From Pannonibacter tanglangensis (GTDB taxonomy: Bacteria; Pseudomonadota; Alphaproteobacteria; Rhizobiales; Stappiaceae): a stretch of 64,000 nt of DNA. Where the stretch lies: the NCBI RefSeq assembly GCF_009915685.1, contig NZ_JAABLP010000001.1; one strand, 5' to 3'. The notes under the pieces are model-generated. The model was given only the letters and a program-made list of their open reading frames with translations, was not told the DNA's origin and made no database searches. Shown one piece after another: positions 14,994 through 22,590 of this stretch (position 1 is the stretch's first letter; each line of letters begins with the position of its first letter). The position numbers were made by a program, and so were the translations under genes.

Positions 14994-15219
14994 ACTTTTC
15001 CGGATGGTTCATCCGCAGCCATTCAAGCCGCGTCTGATGCATGTCCAACGCCGTGACCGCACCGCCAGAAAGCCGGACAAACGCATCCACAAGGTCCGCG
15101 TCCGGTCGGTTCTCGCCGGTCTCGTAACGTTGATAGGTGCGCGCGCTCTTCAGTCCGAAGTGCCGCGCGCAATCCCCAAGAGTCTTGCCTTGCGTCAGTC
15201 GCCACTGTTTCAGGTTCAT
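14935..15219 (-). CDS. Cro-like HTH regulator
   Basis: A 94-residue protein with an Xre-type HTH at residues 5-60 (WRLTQGKTLGDCARHFGLKS, ARTYQRYETGENRPD) and an unstructured C-terminus. It is divergent from the CI-type gene with two shared operators between them, the standard lambdoid immunity layout, so it should act as Cro. No ribosome site precedes its ATG, and a TATATT -10 about 7 bases upstream would start transcription at or next to the start codon, suggesting a leaderless message. Confidence 0.85.
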   Translation of the reverse strand: MNLKQWRLTQGKTLGDCARHFGLKSARTYQRYETGENRPDADLVDAFVRLSGGAVTALDMHQTRLEWLRMNHPEKFSCLPVAACAAPGPVPHPG

Positions 15220-15225
15220 GGCCCA

Positions 15226-15280
15226 AATATAGCGACAAACGCCATATGCCTGTCAAGCCGTTTATGGCGTTCGTCGTTAT
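15226..15280. promoter_or_regulatory. Immunity region: two CI/Cro operators and divergent promoters
   Basis: Two 17-bp near-palindromes of form ATRGCG-N5-CGYYAT lie at 15229-15245 and 15264-15280; the two sites are also mirror images of each other. A leftward promoter fits TTGACA (complement of 15251-15256) with TATATT (complement of 15226-15231), so the first operator covers its -10 and spacer. A rightward promoter for CI is less clear; TTATAT at 15277-15282 is a possible -10. A third copy of the operator is at 16650-16666. Confidence 0.85.
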
Positions 15281-15305
15281 ATCAAAATATGACAGAATCC
15301 GCTAA

Positions 15306-15941
15306 ATGAATACCATGTTGAGATTGAAGAAAATCCGCAAAGAACGTGGGATGACGCAAGCACAAGTTGCCGCGCTGATAGGTCTTGACCTGACCAACTA
15401 CAACAGGCTGGAGAACGGAAAGACCGAACTGACCTACAGTCGGATGCAGCAACTTGCCAAACTGCTCCACGTCGACCCCGTCGATCTCCTGACAAATCGC
15501 GGCGGAACGCGCACGGTTGCGGTCCGCGCCCATGTCCAGGCCGGAAGCTGGTCTGAAGCGACGGAATGGCCGGAGGAAGACTGGTACGAGGTCTCCGTGC
15601 CCGACGCCGACGATCTGCGCGGCCATGAGCTTTACGCTGCCGAGACACGCGGCACATCCATGGACAAGGTCTATCCGGAAGGCACGGTCGTGGTTTTCGC
15701 CGCGCTGCGCGATCCCTCCGACATGCAGGTCGGCCGCCGCTACATCGTCGAGCGTCAGCGCGCCGACGGCCTGCGCGAGGCCACGGTTAAGACGCTGGCA
15801 CAGGACGCTGCGGGCAAGTTCTGGCTGATGCCGGAATCGACCGATCCGCGCCACCAAGCGCCGATCGAGCTCAACGGCGGCGAGGAAGACCGGATCCTGA
15901 TCCTTGGGCGGGTCGTCTACTCGGTGCGCCGCGAGCGCTGA
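15306..15941 (+). CDS. CI-type repressor, Xre HTH plus LexA-like S24 peptidase
   Basis: A 211-residue repressor that keeps the prophage silent. The N-terminal HTH spans residues about 5-60 (RKERGMTQAQVAALIGLDLT, NYNRLENGK). The C-terminal S24 domain has an Ala79-Gly80 cleavage bond (HVQAGSW), nucleophile Ser118 (RGTSMDKV) and general base Lys162 (ATVKTL), all in family spacing. RecA-stimulated self-cleavage after DNA damage should therefore induce the phage. It should bind the 17-bp operators at 15229, 15264 and 16650. The 3' end overlaps the convergent SWIM gene by 25 bases. Confidence 0.93.
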   Translation: MNTMLRLKKIRKERGMTQAQVAALIGLDLTNYNRLENGKTELTYSRMQQLAKLLHVDPVDLLTNRGGTRTVAVRAHVQAGSWSEATEWPEEDWYEVSVPDADDLRGHELYAAETRGTSMDKVYPEGTVVVFAALRDPSDMQVGRRYIVERQRADGLREATVKTLAQDAAGKFWLMPESTDPRHQAPIELNGGEEDRILILGRVVYSVRRER

Positions 15942-16561
15942 ACCAACTCCTCAACGCCATCAATGAAATCTGGCAAAGATGTCGCCAATTCCTTTCGGGA
16001 CGTTGGGACACCACCCTTTCGCACCGTCCAAGGGCGCACACGCGGGCGGTGGTTGGCATGGTATATCTTGCCATTCTCGTCAAACAGCTCGTCGAATGCC
16101 GTGGTGAAGTAGCTCAGTGACAGCGTCACCTTCTTGCTCCTTCGCCCGGTCGGCGTGAAGCCAAAGACCTCCAGGTGTTCGGAATAACCGTCGACGTCTT
16201 CCGTCCGGAAGCGCATTTCGCACCCGGCCTGGACCACCACGGGCTCATAGGCCGCGAAAACCTGCTGGAGATTGTCGAATCCCTCGACGCGCCGCTTCTG
16301 CTCCGAGACAGGGACATGGGCCAGCGCCTGCGCCAAAAGCGGGCTGCCTTTTGCCTGCTCCCGCAGGTCTTCGACTCTGTCCGACGGCTGCACCAGCTTG
16401 GTGACATCCCCCATCAGCATTGCAGCCACATGCTTGCAAAACACGTTGCTGCGACTGCCAGCCGGGCACGTGCAGAACATTCTCAAGCCCTGCCCTACCC
16501 CCTCAGCGGTAACCCTGTACGGTTTTGGACTGGAGCCCTGTACCAAAAATTGCAGACGCAT
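15917..16561 (-). CDS. SWIM zinc-finger protein
   Basis: A 214-residue protein with a complete SWIM finger near the N-terminus: Cys30, Cys32, Cys42 and His44 (CTCPAGSRSNVFCKH), pattern CxCx9CxH. The rest has no recognised domain; the middle is helical and the end basic (RPRVRPWTVRKGG). SWIM fingers bind DNA or protein partners, and bacterial examples often accompany helicases, but this one stands alone. It is convergent with the CI gene, so its mRNA is antisense to the end of the repressor message. Composition is a little richer in A/T than neighbours. Confidence 0.75.
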   Translation of the reverse strand: MRLQFLVQGSSPKPYRVTAEGVGQGLRMFCTCPAGSRSNVFCKHVAAMLMGDVTKLVQPSDRVEDLREQAKGSPLLAQALAHVPVSEQKRRVEGFDNLQQVFAAYEPVVVQAGCEMRFRTEDVDGYSEHLEVFGFTPTGRRSKKVTLSLSYFTTAFDELFDENGKIYHANHRPRVRPWTVRKGGVPTSRKELATSLPDFIDGVEELVQRSRRTE

Positions 16562-16639
16562 AAGACCTCCCCTTAACAGCTGAAATCATTATGCAAAGCC
16601 GACCCAAAAGCTGAATAACGTTTTGCGCCAAGTTTTCAG

Positions 16640-16669
16640 TTGACGTTTATTAGCGTTTATCGCCATATT
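16640..16669 (+). promoter_or_regulatory. CI-controlled promoter of the rightward accessory operon
   Basis: TTGACG at 16640-16645 and CATATT at 16664-16669 are 18 bp apart. Between them lies TTAGCG-N5-CGCCAT (16650-16666), matching the two operators at the immunity region. Transcription would start near 16676, 19 bases before the ATG of the HD gene, which supports that start. Repressor bound here would block RNA polymerase directly, so the whole operon to 22848 should be silent in the lysogen. Confidence 0.82.
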
Positions 16670-16694
16670 GCGGCATCCACTCACGAGGCCGCAC

Positions 16695-17363
16695 ATGACG
16701 CACACAGCCAACCCCTGGACGCTCACCCAGACCGGCCGCGCGGTCGATCTGCTCGACCCGAGGCCGGGCATGATCGACATTCGCGGCGACATCGCCCCGG
16801 CGCTTGGCCGCATTGCCCGATTCAACGGTCAGGTGCCCGGCGGGGCCTATTCCGTCGCCCAGCACAGCGTCATGGGCGCCCGTGCGCTGCTCGACGAGAC
16901 GAACCGCCCCGATCTGGCCGCAGCCTTCCTGCTGCACGATGCCCATGAGGCCTATCTCGGCGACCTGACGACGCCGGCCGCCGACGCGCTGGCGTCGGTT
17001 ATCTCCCGCCTGCTGCTGCAGGACGGATGTCGGCCGGAGACCGCGCAGAACACCCTGAGACTGGCGCGCGAGCTGCTCGCCTTTCGCCTCGACCAGGCAA
17101 TCTTCAGCGCTGCCGGACTCAAGTGGCCGCTCTGGCCGGCTGACAGCTACGCGATCAAGCGCATGGACGCCCGCTGTCTCGGTCAGGAGGCGCGGCAGCT
17201 GATGCCGGCCTCTGACCAGCCCTTTCCCGCCACCCGGCTGCCGCCGATCCGCATGCGCGGCAAGCTCGCCATCATGACGGCGGCGAAGGCCACCGAGGCG
17301 TGGCTCGAGCTGTTCGACCAGCTGTGCCCCGCCGCCCAGCCCGTGACGGCAGGCGCCGCATGA
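16695..17363 (+). CDS. HD-domain phosphohydrolase (YfbR-like nucleotidase)
   Basis: A 222-residue protein. ATG 16695 is chosen because a TTG at 16668 would lie upstream of the predicted transcription start. The HD fold is shown by YSVAQHSV (His57), LLHDAHEAYLGD (His81-Asp82) and a later Asp in RMDARCLGQE. Family members hydrolyse deoxynucleoside monophosphates or related nucleotides; phage versions can alter nucleotide pools. It is first in a tightly coupled operon with an ATGA junction to the next gene. Confidence 0.88.
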   Translation: MTHTANPWTLTQTGRAVDLLDPRPGMIDIRGDIAPALGRIARFNGQVPGGAYSVAQHSVMGARALLDETNRPDLAAAFLLHDAHEAYLGDLTTPAADALASVISRLLLQDGCRPETAQNTLRLARELLAFRLDQAIFSAAGLKWPLWPADSYAIKRMDARCLGQEARQLMPASDQPFPATRLPPIRMRGKLAIMTAAKATEAWLELFDQLCPAAQPVTAGAA

Positions 17364-17632
17364 CAACGCCCGCGCTCACCCCATCCCTCACCCCGGCACA
17401 GCGCGACCTGCTGACGACGCTGGCCCGGCGCGGCGTCGCCTTTGCGCGCGCTAACGGCTGGCGCGTCAAGGGCGAGCACGGCTCCCGCTCAAGGCAGACC
17501 GCCGAGGCGCTGATCGCGCAGCGGCTGGCCACCACCCTCACCGGCGCCGGCACGTTGCGCCTGGTGCTCACCGACGCGGGCCGCGCGCTCGCCACCGGCC
17601 TCAAGCGCCGGCAACCCAGGAGGACGACATGA
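17360..17632 (+). CDS. Small winged-helix-like phage protein
   Basis: A 90-residue protein starting at the ATGA overlap with the HD gene (MTTPALTPSLTPAQRDLL). The order helix (AQRDLLTTLARRG), helix (RQTAEALIAQRLA), hairpin (GAGTLRLVLTDAGRAL) resembles a small winged helix ending in the LTxxGR strand, so DNA binding is likely. The C-terminus is basic. No specific family is recognised. Confidence 0.75.
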   Translation: MTTPALTPSLTPAQRDLLTTLARRGVAFARANGWRVKGEHGSRSRQTAEALIAQRLATTLTGAGTLRLVLTDAGRALATGLKRRQPRRTT

Positions 17633-17988
17633 GCAGTTTCACGCGCATCCGCGATGCGCAGACCATCATCGGCATGCTCGAGCGCGGTGAGCTCAACGCG
17701 GAGCTGTCGCGCGAGATCACGGCCCTCGCCGCTTATCTCAAGGCGAGCACCGAGGGCCGCAAGAAGGCCAAGGCCAAGGGCTCCCTGACCCTGAAGCTCG
17801 ATTTCCTGGTCGAGGACGGCACCATGATCATCTCGCCGGACATCACCGTGAAGAAGCCGAAAGCACCGCGCGCCGACAGCATCTTCTGGGTGCTCGACGA
17901 CGGTGCGCTCTCCACCCAGCACCCGCTCCAGGACGACATGTTCGCCGGTCCGCGCGAGGCCCGCCGACCTGAATCCATGCCCTCCTGA
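17629..17988 (+). CDS. Conserved phage hypothetical upstream of the DUF2303 gene
   Basis: A 119-residue protein coupled to its neighbour by an ATGA overlap. It has an N-terminal helical region (ITALAAYLKASTEGRKKAKA) and a beta segment (GSLTLKLDFLVEDGTMIISP) followed by VKKPKAPRADSIFW. Similar proteins precede DUF2303/YfdQ genes in many prophages, which supports a shared unknown role. No catalytic motif is visible. Confidence 0.75.
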   Translation: MSSFTRIRDAQTIIGMLERGELNAELSREITALAAYLKASTEGRKKAKAKGSLTLKLDFLVEDGTMIISPDITVKKPKAPRADSIFWVLDDGALSTQHPLQDDMFAGPREARRPESMPS

Positions 17989-18017
17989 CATCCGCCCTTT
18001 GCAGCGAAGGAAAGACC

Positions 18018-19049
18018 ATGACTGACACCGCAGAAACCCCGTTGGCCATCTCCCTCGAGGGCCACAGCATTGGCCGCATCGCAGAGCTGGGCCAGCGCGC
18101 CGCCGGCATGACGCTTGCCACCGCGACGCTCCCTGAGCCCGTGCCGGGCCTGCCGGCCTCGATCCCGATCGGCATCACCCACGAGGACGAGCCGAAGGCC
18201 ATCGACCTGAAGCCCTTCTTCGAGAAGTACCGCACGTCGCCCGAGCACGCCCGGGGCACCGCCGTCGTCCTGACGCTCGGGAGCCTGATTGAGCTCGTCG
18301 ACCGCCAGCGCACCCGCGACACGGTGATCTTTGCCGACAGCACGTGGACGCAGCCGTCCATCACCGCCGTGATCGACTATCACCAGGGGTCGCTCATGTT
18401 GGCGAGCGACGCGGAACTCGGCGCCGGCACGCCGGGCCATGGCCGCAGCCGCATCCACTACGCCTTCCCGCTGGCCGAGGGCTGGCGCGACTGGACCGCC
18501 ATGAACGGCGTGGAGATGGACCAGCGGAAGTTCGCCGAGTGGATCGAGGATCACATCGCCGAACTGGCGTCGCCGACCTCCGGCGAGGTGGCAGAGTACC
18601 AGACGAAGTTCGGCACGACCATCGCCACCCCGTCCGACCTGATGCAGCTGTCGCGTGGCCTGCAGGTCAATGTGGCTGCTACCGTCAAGAACGCGCAGAC
18701 GCTGCAGACCGGCGAGGCCTCGATCCAGTTCGAGGAAACCCACCACGGCCACGACGGCAAGCCGCTGCTCGTGCCGGGCCTGTTCATCGTCCAGACCGAG
18801 GTGTTCTTCATGGGCGCGCTGGTGCGCGTGCCGGTGCGCCTGCGCTACCGCGTCAAGGGCGGGCAGATCAGCTGGTTCTTCCAGATGTGGCGACCCGACA
18901 TCCACGTGACCGACCGGATCCGCGCCGACCTCGACGTGCTGCGCGAGCAGCTGCCGCACCTGCCCGTCATCGAGGGCGCCCCGGACATGGACCACACCGG
19001 CCTCCCCGTGCCGCAGCCGGCCCCGGCCCAGACGACCCGCAAGATCTGA
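18018..19049 (+). CDS. DUF2303 family protein (YfdQ-like)
   Basis: A 343-residue protein of full family length. Diagnostic segments include the internal SVDxH-type replacement ITAVIDYHQG, RIHYAFPLAEGWRDW, MDQRKFAEWIEDHIAEL and the C-terminal VRVPVRLRYRVKGGQISWFF block. Members occur almost only in prophages and phages, usually in an early operon; function is unknown, with involvement in recombination or DNA metabolism suspected from gene neighbourhood only. Here it follows the small conserved hypothetical by 29 bases. Confidence 0.9.
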   Translation: MTDTAETPLAISLEGHSIGRIAELGQRAAGMTLATATLPEPVPGLPASIPIGITHEDEPKAIDLKPFFEKYRTSPEHARGTAVVLTLGSLIELVDRQRTRDTVIFADSTWTQPSITAVIDYHQGSLMLASDAELGAGTPGHGRSRIHYAFPLAEGWRDWTAMNGVEMDQRKFAEWIEDHIAELASPTSGEVAEYQTKFGTTIATPSDLMQLSRGLQVNVAATVKNAQTLQTGEASIQFEETHHGHDGKPLLVPGLFIVQTEVFFMGALVRVPVRLRYRVKGGQISWFFQMWRPDIHVTDRIRADLDVLREQLPHLPVIEGAPDMDHTGLPVPQPAPAQTTRKI

Positions 19050-19137
19050 CATGCGCTTTGCCAGAGCCGGCGGCACCCGCCGGCTCCCCTGACCGCATGG
19101 TCCAGATCACCCCGCCAGAACACCCCGGGAGGACAAC

Positions 19138-19263
19138 ATGAACCCTTTCAAGCTGCGCCGGATCGCCGACGGACTGACCGCCGTCACCGTCAATCTCGCC
19201 GTCGGCCTCGCCACCGGCGCCGTGCTGGCCGAGACCGTCTGGCGCGTGATCAAGGCGCTGTGA
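19138..19263 (+). CDS. Small membrane protein, 41 residues
   Basis: The frame begins MNPFKLRRIADGLTAVTVNL and has a strong GGAGG six bases before its ATG. A basic N-terminus is followed by one hydrophobic helix (about residues 14-32), the layout of a single-pass phage peptide. Its stop overlaps an alternative GTG start of the next frame. No family is recognised; a role in the membrane during early infection is possible. Confidence 0.6.
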   Translation: MNPFKLRRIADGLTAVTVNLAVGLATGAVLAETVWRVIKAL

Positions 19264-19265
19264 CG

Positions 19266-19484
19266 ATGACGCCCGCAAGCCTCGCCGCCCTGCCCCTGCT
19301 GATCAGCCTCGCCCTGTGCTGCGCCGTTCTAGCGCTCGGAATCCTGCGCGCCCGGCGTGTGCGTGACGATGACCCTTACGAAACACCGGTTGATGACGCT
19401 CACCTCCCAGGCGTCGTCAACACACCCCGGCCGCGCGTCTCCTCCCCGCGCGGCCGGGGAAGCCATGGCAAAGGACGCTCGTGA
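19266..19484 (+). CDS. Small single-pass membrane protein
   Basis: A 72-residue protein from ATG 19266; GTG 19260 overlapping the previous stop is an alternative. Residues about 4-27 (LAALPLLISLALCCAVLALG) form one transmembrane helix, followed by a basic, Pro/Arg/Gly-rich cytoplasmic tail. It overlaps the next start by one base. It resembles in layout small phage membrane proteins of unknown role. Confidence 0.55.
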   Translation: MTPASLAALPLLISLALCCAVLALGILRARRVRDDDPYETPVDDAHLPGVVNTPRPRVSSPRGRGSHGKGRS

Positions 19485-20146
19485 TGGCCGGACCGTTCAG
19501 CACACAGATCACCGAGCAGCTGGCGCAGCGTGGCATTACCGCCCGCGACGTGCGCCTGCAGATCGCCATTGCCGAATACCAGAACAACGGCGGCACGTTT
19601 GAGCAGGCCGAGGCCATGCTCCGCGCCGCCTACACGAATGCAGCGAAGGGCCATAATGGGCACGCCGATGAGGCCAGAACCCTTGTGCCCGACGCTGCAC
19701 CCCTTCGGGGCGCGGGCCAGCTAAGGTCCGCCGATAAGGCCATGGCGACGGTGCCCGCCGCCCCGATCCCGTCCACCCGGAGCGGAGGCCACGTGATCGG
19801 CGCCGATGAGGCCAGTGTCCAGGTGCCTCCCGCTCCGCAGCCCCGGCGGGAGGTGGCCGCCGGCCATGCCCGCCGGGGCCTTGCCGCCATCGCCGCCGCG
19901 CAAGCTCCGGTCGCCCGGTCGCTGTTTGACGGCACGCGGCTGCCGGACGGGCGCACCCTGCGCGAGGTGCATTGGGCCGAATGCCCGCGACTTGCGCGGC
20001 AGTACCGCCACCTTGCCCGCGTGCTGCACGCCATCCACAGCCACGCCACGCCATCCGATCCGGCCGCCACGCTGGACGAGATCGTCAGCGAGGCGCAGCT
20101 GAAAGCCATCATCGCCACAGCGGAGCGGGCCAATGATCTTGACTGA
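19484..20146 (+). CDS. Phage protein of unknown function
   Basis: A 220-residue protein sharing its first base with the previous stop. The N-terminus (TEQLAQRGITARDVRLQIA) and C-terminus (LREVHWAECPRLARQYRHLA) look folded and helical, whereas about residues 55-130 are a low-complexity linker rich in Ala, Pro and Gly. It overlaps the IS110-like gene by 14 bases. No domain is recognised. Confidence 0.7.
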   Translation: MAGPFSTQITEQLAQRGITARDVRLQIAIAEYQNNGGTFEQAEAMLRAAYTNAAKGHNGHADEARTLVPDAAPLRGAGQLRSADKAMATVPAAPIPSTRSGGHVIGADEASVQVPPAPQPRREVAAGHARRGLAAIAAAQAPVARSLFDGTRLPDGRTLREVHWAECPRLARQYRHLARVLHAIHSHATPSDPAATLDEIVSEAQLKAIIATAERANDLD

Positions 20147-21122
20147 CACACACGAGCTTCCGGGGAACGGAGGGGCCTTTGCCGCCGCGCCGAAAGGCCA
20201 TCCAGCGGTCGCCCCCCGTTCCCCGGAGGGCGAAGCAGGCCAATCCCATGCCGCCGCTGAGGCCATGCGTACGGCGCCCGCTTCGCCCGCCCTTCAGTCC
20301 CTGCTGGACCAGCTCGCCGAGCTGCAGCTGCGCCGGAAATTCTACATTTCCTTGACCAACAAGCAGGTCAACGCCATCCGCGCGCTGACCCGCCGTGCGC
20401 TTGGCTGGCGCGCCGACGACGAGGGCCGCGAGAAGATCAACGCCCGCGCCGCCCGCATTGTCGCCAGCGCGCTCTCCGGCAAGGCCCAGAAGCCCGAGGA
20501 CGAGGCCGCCTTTGCCGCGCTGGCCGCAGACCTTGCCGTCTGCGCCGCCGTGCTGCAGCCGCTGGCCGAGGCCCGCGCCGAGGTGGAAAAGGACATGCGC
20601 CGCGCCGCCCGCAAGCTGCCGGCCTATGATTTCGCGAAATCGGTGCACGGACTCGGCGACCTTGGCCTTGCCGTGCTCGTCGGCGAGGCCGGCAACCTCG
20701 CCAGCTATCCGAAAAAAGGCCACCTGTGGAAGCGGCTTGGCCTTGCGCCCATGCACGGCCAGGCGCTCAGCACTTGGCGCCGCACCGGCGGGCTCTCGGC
20801 GGACGACTGGACGGCCGCCGGCTATTCGCCGCGCCGCCGGGCCGAGGTCTATGCCGTGATTTCCGAACCTCTGTTCCGCGCGCAGTCCGTGGCCGATGGC
20901 CCCTACCGCGCCATCTATGACCGCCGCCGCGCCGCCACCGAGGCCGCGCACCCGGACTGGCCGAAGCTGCACAGCCACATGGACGCCCTGCGCGTCATGA
21001 CCAAGTCACTCCTGCGCGACCTGCGCAACGAGTGGCGGAGGGCCAGCTGCACTTCGCCTGACGGCCAGGTAGCGCATGCCCTCCGCACCCCTTCCCCGAA
21101 AGCCACGGAGCCCGGCGCATGA
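20133..21122 (+). CDS. IS110-type C-terminal domain protein (domesticated transposase fragment)
   Basis: A 329-residue protein. Residues about 171-210 (VHGLGDLGLAVLVGEAGNLA, HLWKRLGLAPMHG) match the helix-hairpin-helix part of the IS116/IS110/IS902 C-terminal domain, and the end (YRAIYDRRRAATE, DALRVMTKSLLRDL) fits the same domain. The N-terminal DEDD RuvC-like catalytic domain of IS110 transposases is absent; in its place is a helical, Arg-rich segment (QLRRKFYISLTNKQVNAIRA). It sits coupled within a phage operon without flanking IS ends, so it is a phage gene, probably a DNA-structure-binding factor, not a mobile IS. Confidence 0.75.
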   Translation: MILTDTHELPGNGGAFAAAPKGHPAVAPRSPEGEAGQSHAAAEAMRTAPASPALQSLLDQLAELQLRRKFYISLTNKQVNAIRALTRRALGWRADDEGREKINARAARIVASALSGKAQKPEDEAAFAALAADLAVCAAVLQPLAEARAEVEKDMRRAARKLPAYDFAKSVHGLGDLGLAVLVGEAGNLASYPKKGHLWKRLGLAPMHGQALSTWRRTGGLSADDWTAAGYSPRRRAEVYAVISEPLFRAQSVADGPYRAIYDRRRAATEAAHPDWPKLHSHMDALRVMTKSLLRDLRNEWRRASCTSPDGQVAHALRTPSPKATEPGA

Positions 21123-21349
21123 GCCGCGAAGCCTTCAGCCTGATCATGGCGGGCCTTGAGGAGGCCCTCGAGGTCGCCCGCAACACCCCGCCGCTGACGC
21201 CCTTCAAGGCGTTTTTCACGGACGACACCACCATGGGCATCTCGGCCGCCACCGCCGCCGAGGCCCGCAAGATCGCCAACGAGGTCGCCAGCCAGCGCCG
21301 CACCCTCGTCTCGAAAATCAAAGTGATGAAGGAGAAAGCCCGTGACTGA
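21119..21349 (+). CDS. Small helical phage protein
   Basis: A 76-residue protein overlapping the previous gene by 4 bases. It is almost wholly helical (MAGLEEALEVARNT; AATAAEARKIANEVASQRRT) with a basic C-terminus. A strong GGAG site for the next gene lies inside its last codons. No family is recognised. Confidence 0.65.
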   Translation: MSREAFSLIMAGLEEALEVARNTPPLTPFKAFFTDDTTMGISAATAAEARKIANEVASQRRTLVSKIKVMKEKARD

Positions 21350-22013
21350 ACCGAACCTTGGCGAGGCCATCAGCCGCGCCGTCGCCGCCCAGTTGAACCC
21401 GGAATTTATTGAAGCTGTCATCAACAAGAAGGTGACCCAGCTGATCACCGAGGCGGTTGAGCAATCGCTGCGCAGCTACAGCGACACGGGCAAGCTCATT
21501 CAAACGAAAGTTGCGGAGGCCCTGCAGGTCAACGACCTTGATTTGCCCAGCTATGGCCACGCCGTTTCGGCAATGCTCAAGGCGCAGATCGAAGCGAAGG
21601 TCTCAGACCTCATCAGCGGCCAGCTCGCCGCCGACATGGACGAATTGCTTGGGCTCGCCCCCAAGGAAATCAAGCTGTCGCAGATCGCTGCGGACATGCT
21701 TGAGTTGCACGACGAAGGCTACGGCGAAGTCATCACCGTCATCGTTGGCGACGATAAATACAGCAGCAGGTGGATCTATCTCCACGAGTACGAGGCCCTG
21801 CCGGAGTCCCGCAAGCACTCATGTATGCACAAGTTACTGATTAATTCTGACGGACGCATTGTCAGCGCGACAATCGATCACGTCGACACCAAGCGGACCA
21901 AGACCATCGGGCGCTCTTATGGCCTCGCCCAGAAGCTGCGCGCCTACGTCGCCTGCGGCACCCGGATCATCATCGACGAAGACGCTGTCGTGACCAGCGT
22001 CGGCGACTACTGA
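21342..22013 (+). CDS. Phage protein of unknown function
   Basis: A 223-residue protein with GTG start, GGAG eight bases upstream, overlapping the preceding gene by 8 bases. The first half is helical (EAVINKKVTQLITEAVEQSL), and the second half is beta-rich (EVITVIVGDDKYSSRWIYLH, ATIDHVDTKRTK). No transmembrane segment or catalytic motif is seen. Composition is a little less GC-rich than adjacent genes. Confidence 0.7.
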   Translation: MTEPNLGEAISRAVAAQLNPEFIEAVINKKVTQLITEAVEQSLRSYSDTGKLIQTKVAEALQVNDLDLPSYGHAVSAMLKAQIEAKVSDLISGQLAADMDELLGLAPKEIKLSQIAADMLELHDEGYGEVITVIVGDDKYSSRWIYLHEYEALPESRKHSCMHKLLINSDGRIVSATIDHVDTKRTKTIGRSYGLAQKLRAYVACGTRIIIDEDAVVTSVGDY

Positions 22014-22024
22014 TCGAGGCCGCA

Positions 22025-22366
22025 ATGACCGAAACCGAACAGACCGAGCTGCGCCACCAGTTGCGCGAGCTGTCCAGCACCATCGCGCACATGCTGGCCG
22101 GCAACGAGCCCGTGCGTGAAGCCCTGCTGCAGCAGGTCCAGCTCCTCAATGAGGCCTGGACCATGCCGCCCGCCGATCCTCAGCCCGGGCGCGGATTTGA
22201 CCTCCGGCCGACACGCCTGCGCCTCCTCGCCTGCGCCGCGGGCCTGCAAAACGACGCCGAAACGGCCAGGGTATGGGGCGAGCGATCCATCGCCCTCGAC
22301 CTGCGCGCCGTCGCCAACGCCACCCTCAACGCCGCCCGCGTGCGCGGCCTGCTGCCAAGGGAGTAA
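22025..22366 (+). CDS. Small phage protein of unknown function
   Basis: A 113-residue helical protein (MTETEQTELRHQLRELSSTI at the start). Its last four codons read Leu-Pro-Arg-Glu and contain GGGAG, which serves as ribosome site for the next gene. Exactly the same 20 bases end the following gene. No domain is recognised. Confidence 0.6.
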   Translation: MTETEQTELRHQLRELSSTIAHMLAGNEPVREALLQQVQLLNEAWTMPPADPQPGRGFDLRPTRLRLLACAAGLQNDAETARVWGERSIALDLRAVANATLNAARVRGLLPRE

Positions 22367-22370
22367 CGCC

Positions 22371-22586
22371 TTGACCGACATCGACGACCCGATCAGCAAA
22401 CTGATGCTGGACATGGCCAGATCCAACATCGACGACCCGGTCAGACAACTGATGCGGGACCTGGCCAACGTGCTGGAACGGATCGAGGAGGATACCCGCG
22501 CCGAAGGCCAAACCGAGCTCGCAGACAGCATGAATAACAGCGCCAACGCCTGGCGAAACGCCGCCGACCGGCTGCCAAGGGAGTAA
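22371..22586 (+). CDS. Small phage protein, TTG start
   Basis: A 71-residue protein starting at TTG 22371 with GGGAG six bases before it; no ATG fits the conserved layout. The N-terminus carries an internal duplication, IDDPISKLMLDMA and IDDPVRQLMRDLA, followed by an acidic helix (NVLERIEEDTRAEGQTEL). It ends in the same LPRE codons as its upstream neighbour. Probably an oligomeric helical protein; role unknown. Confidence 0.6.
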   Translation: MTDIDDPISKLMLDMARSNIDDPVRQLMRDLANVLERIEEDTRAEGQTELADSMNNSANAWRNAADRLPRE

Positions 22587-22590
22587 CGCC

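Noticed and set aside
20133..21122. An intact IS110 insertion sequence
   Set aside because: The DEDD catalytic domain and any terminal repeats are missing and the gene is translationally coupled to phage genes on both sides.
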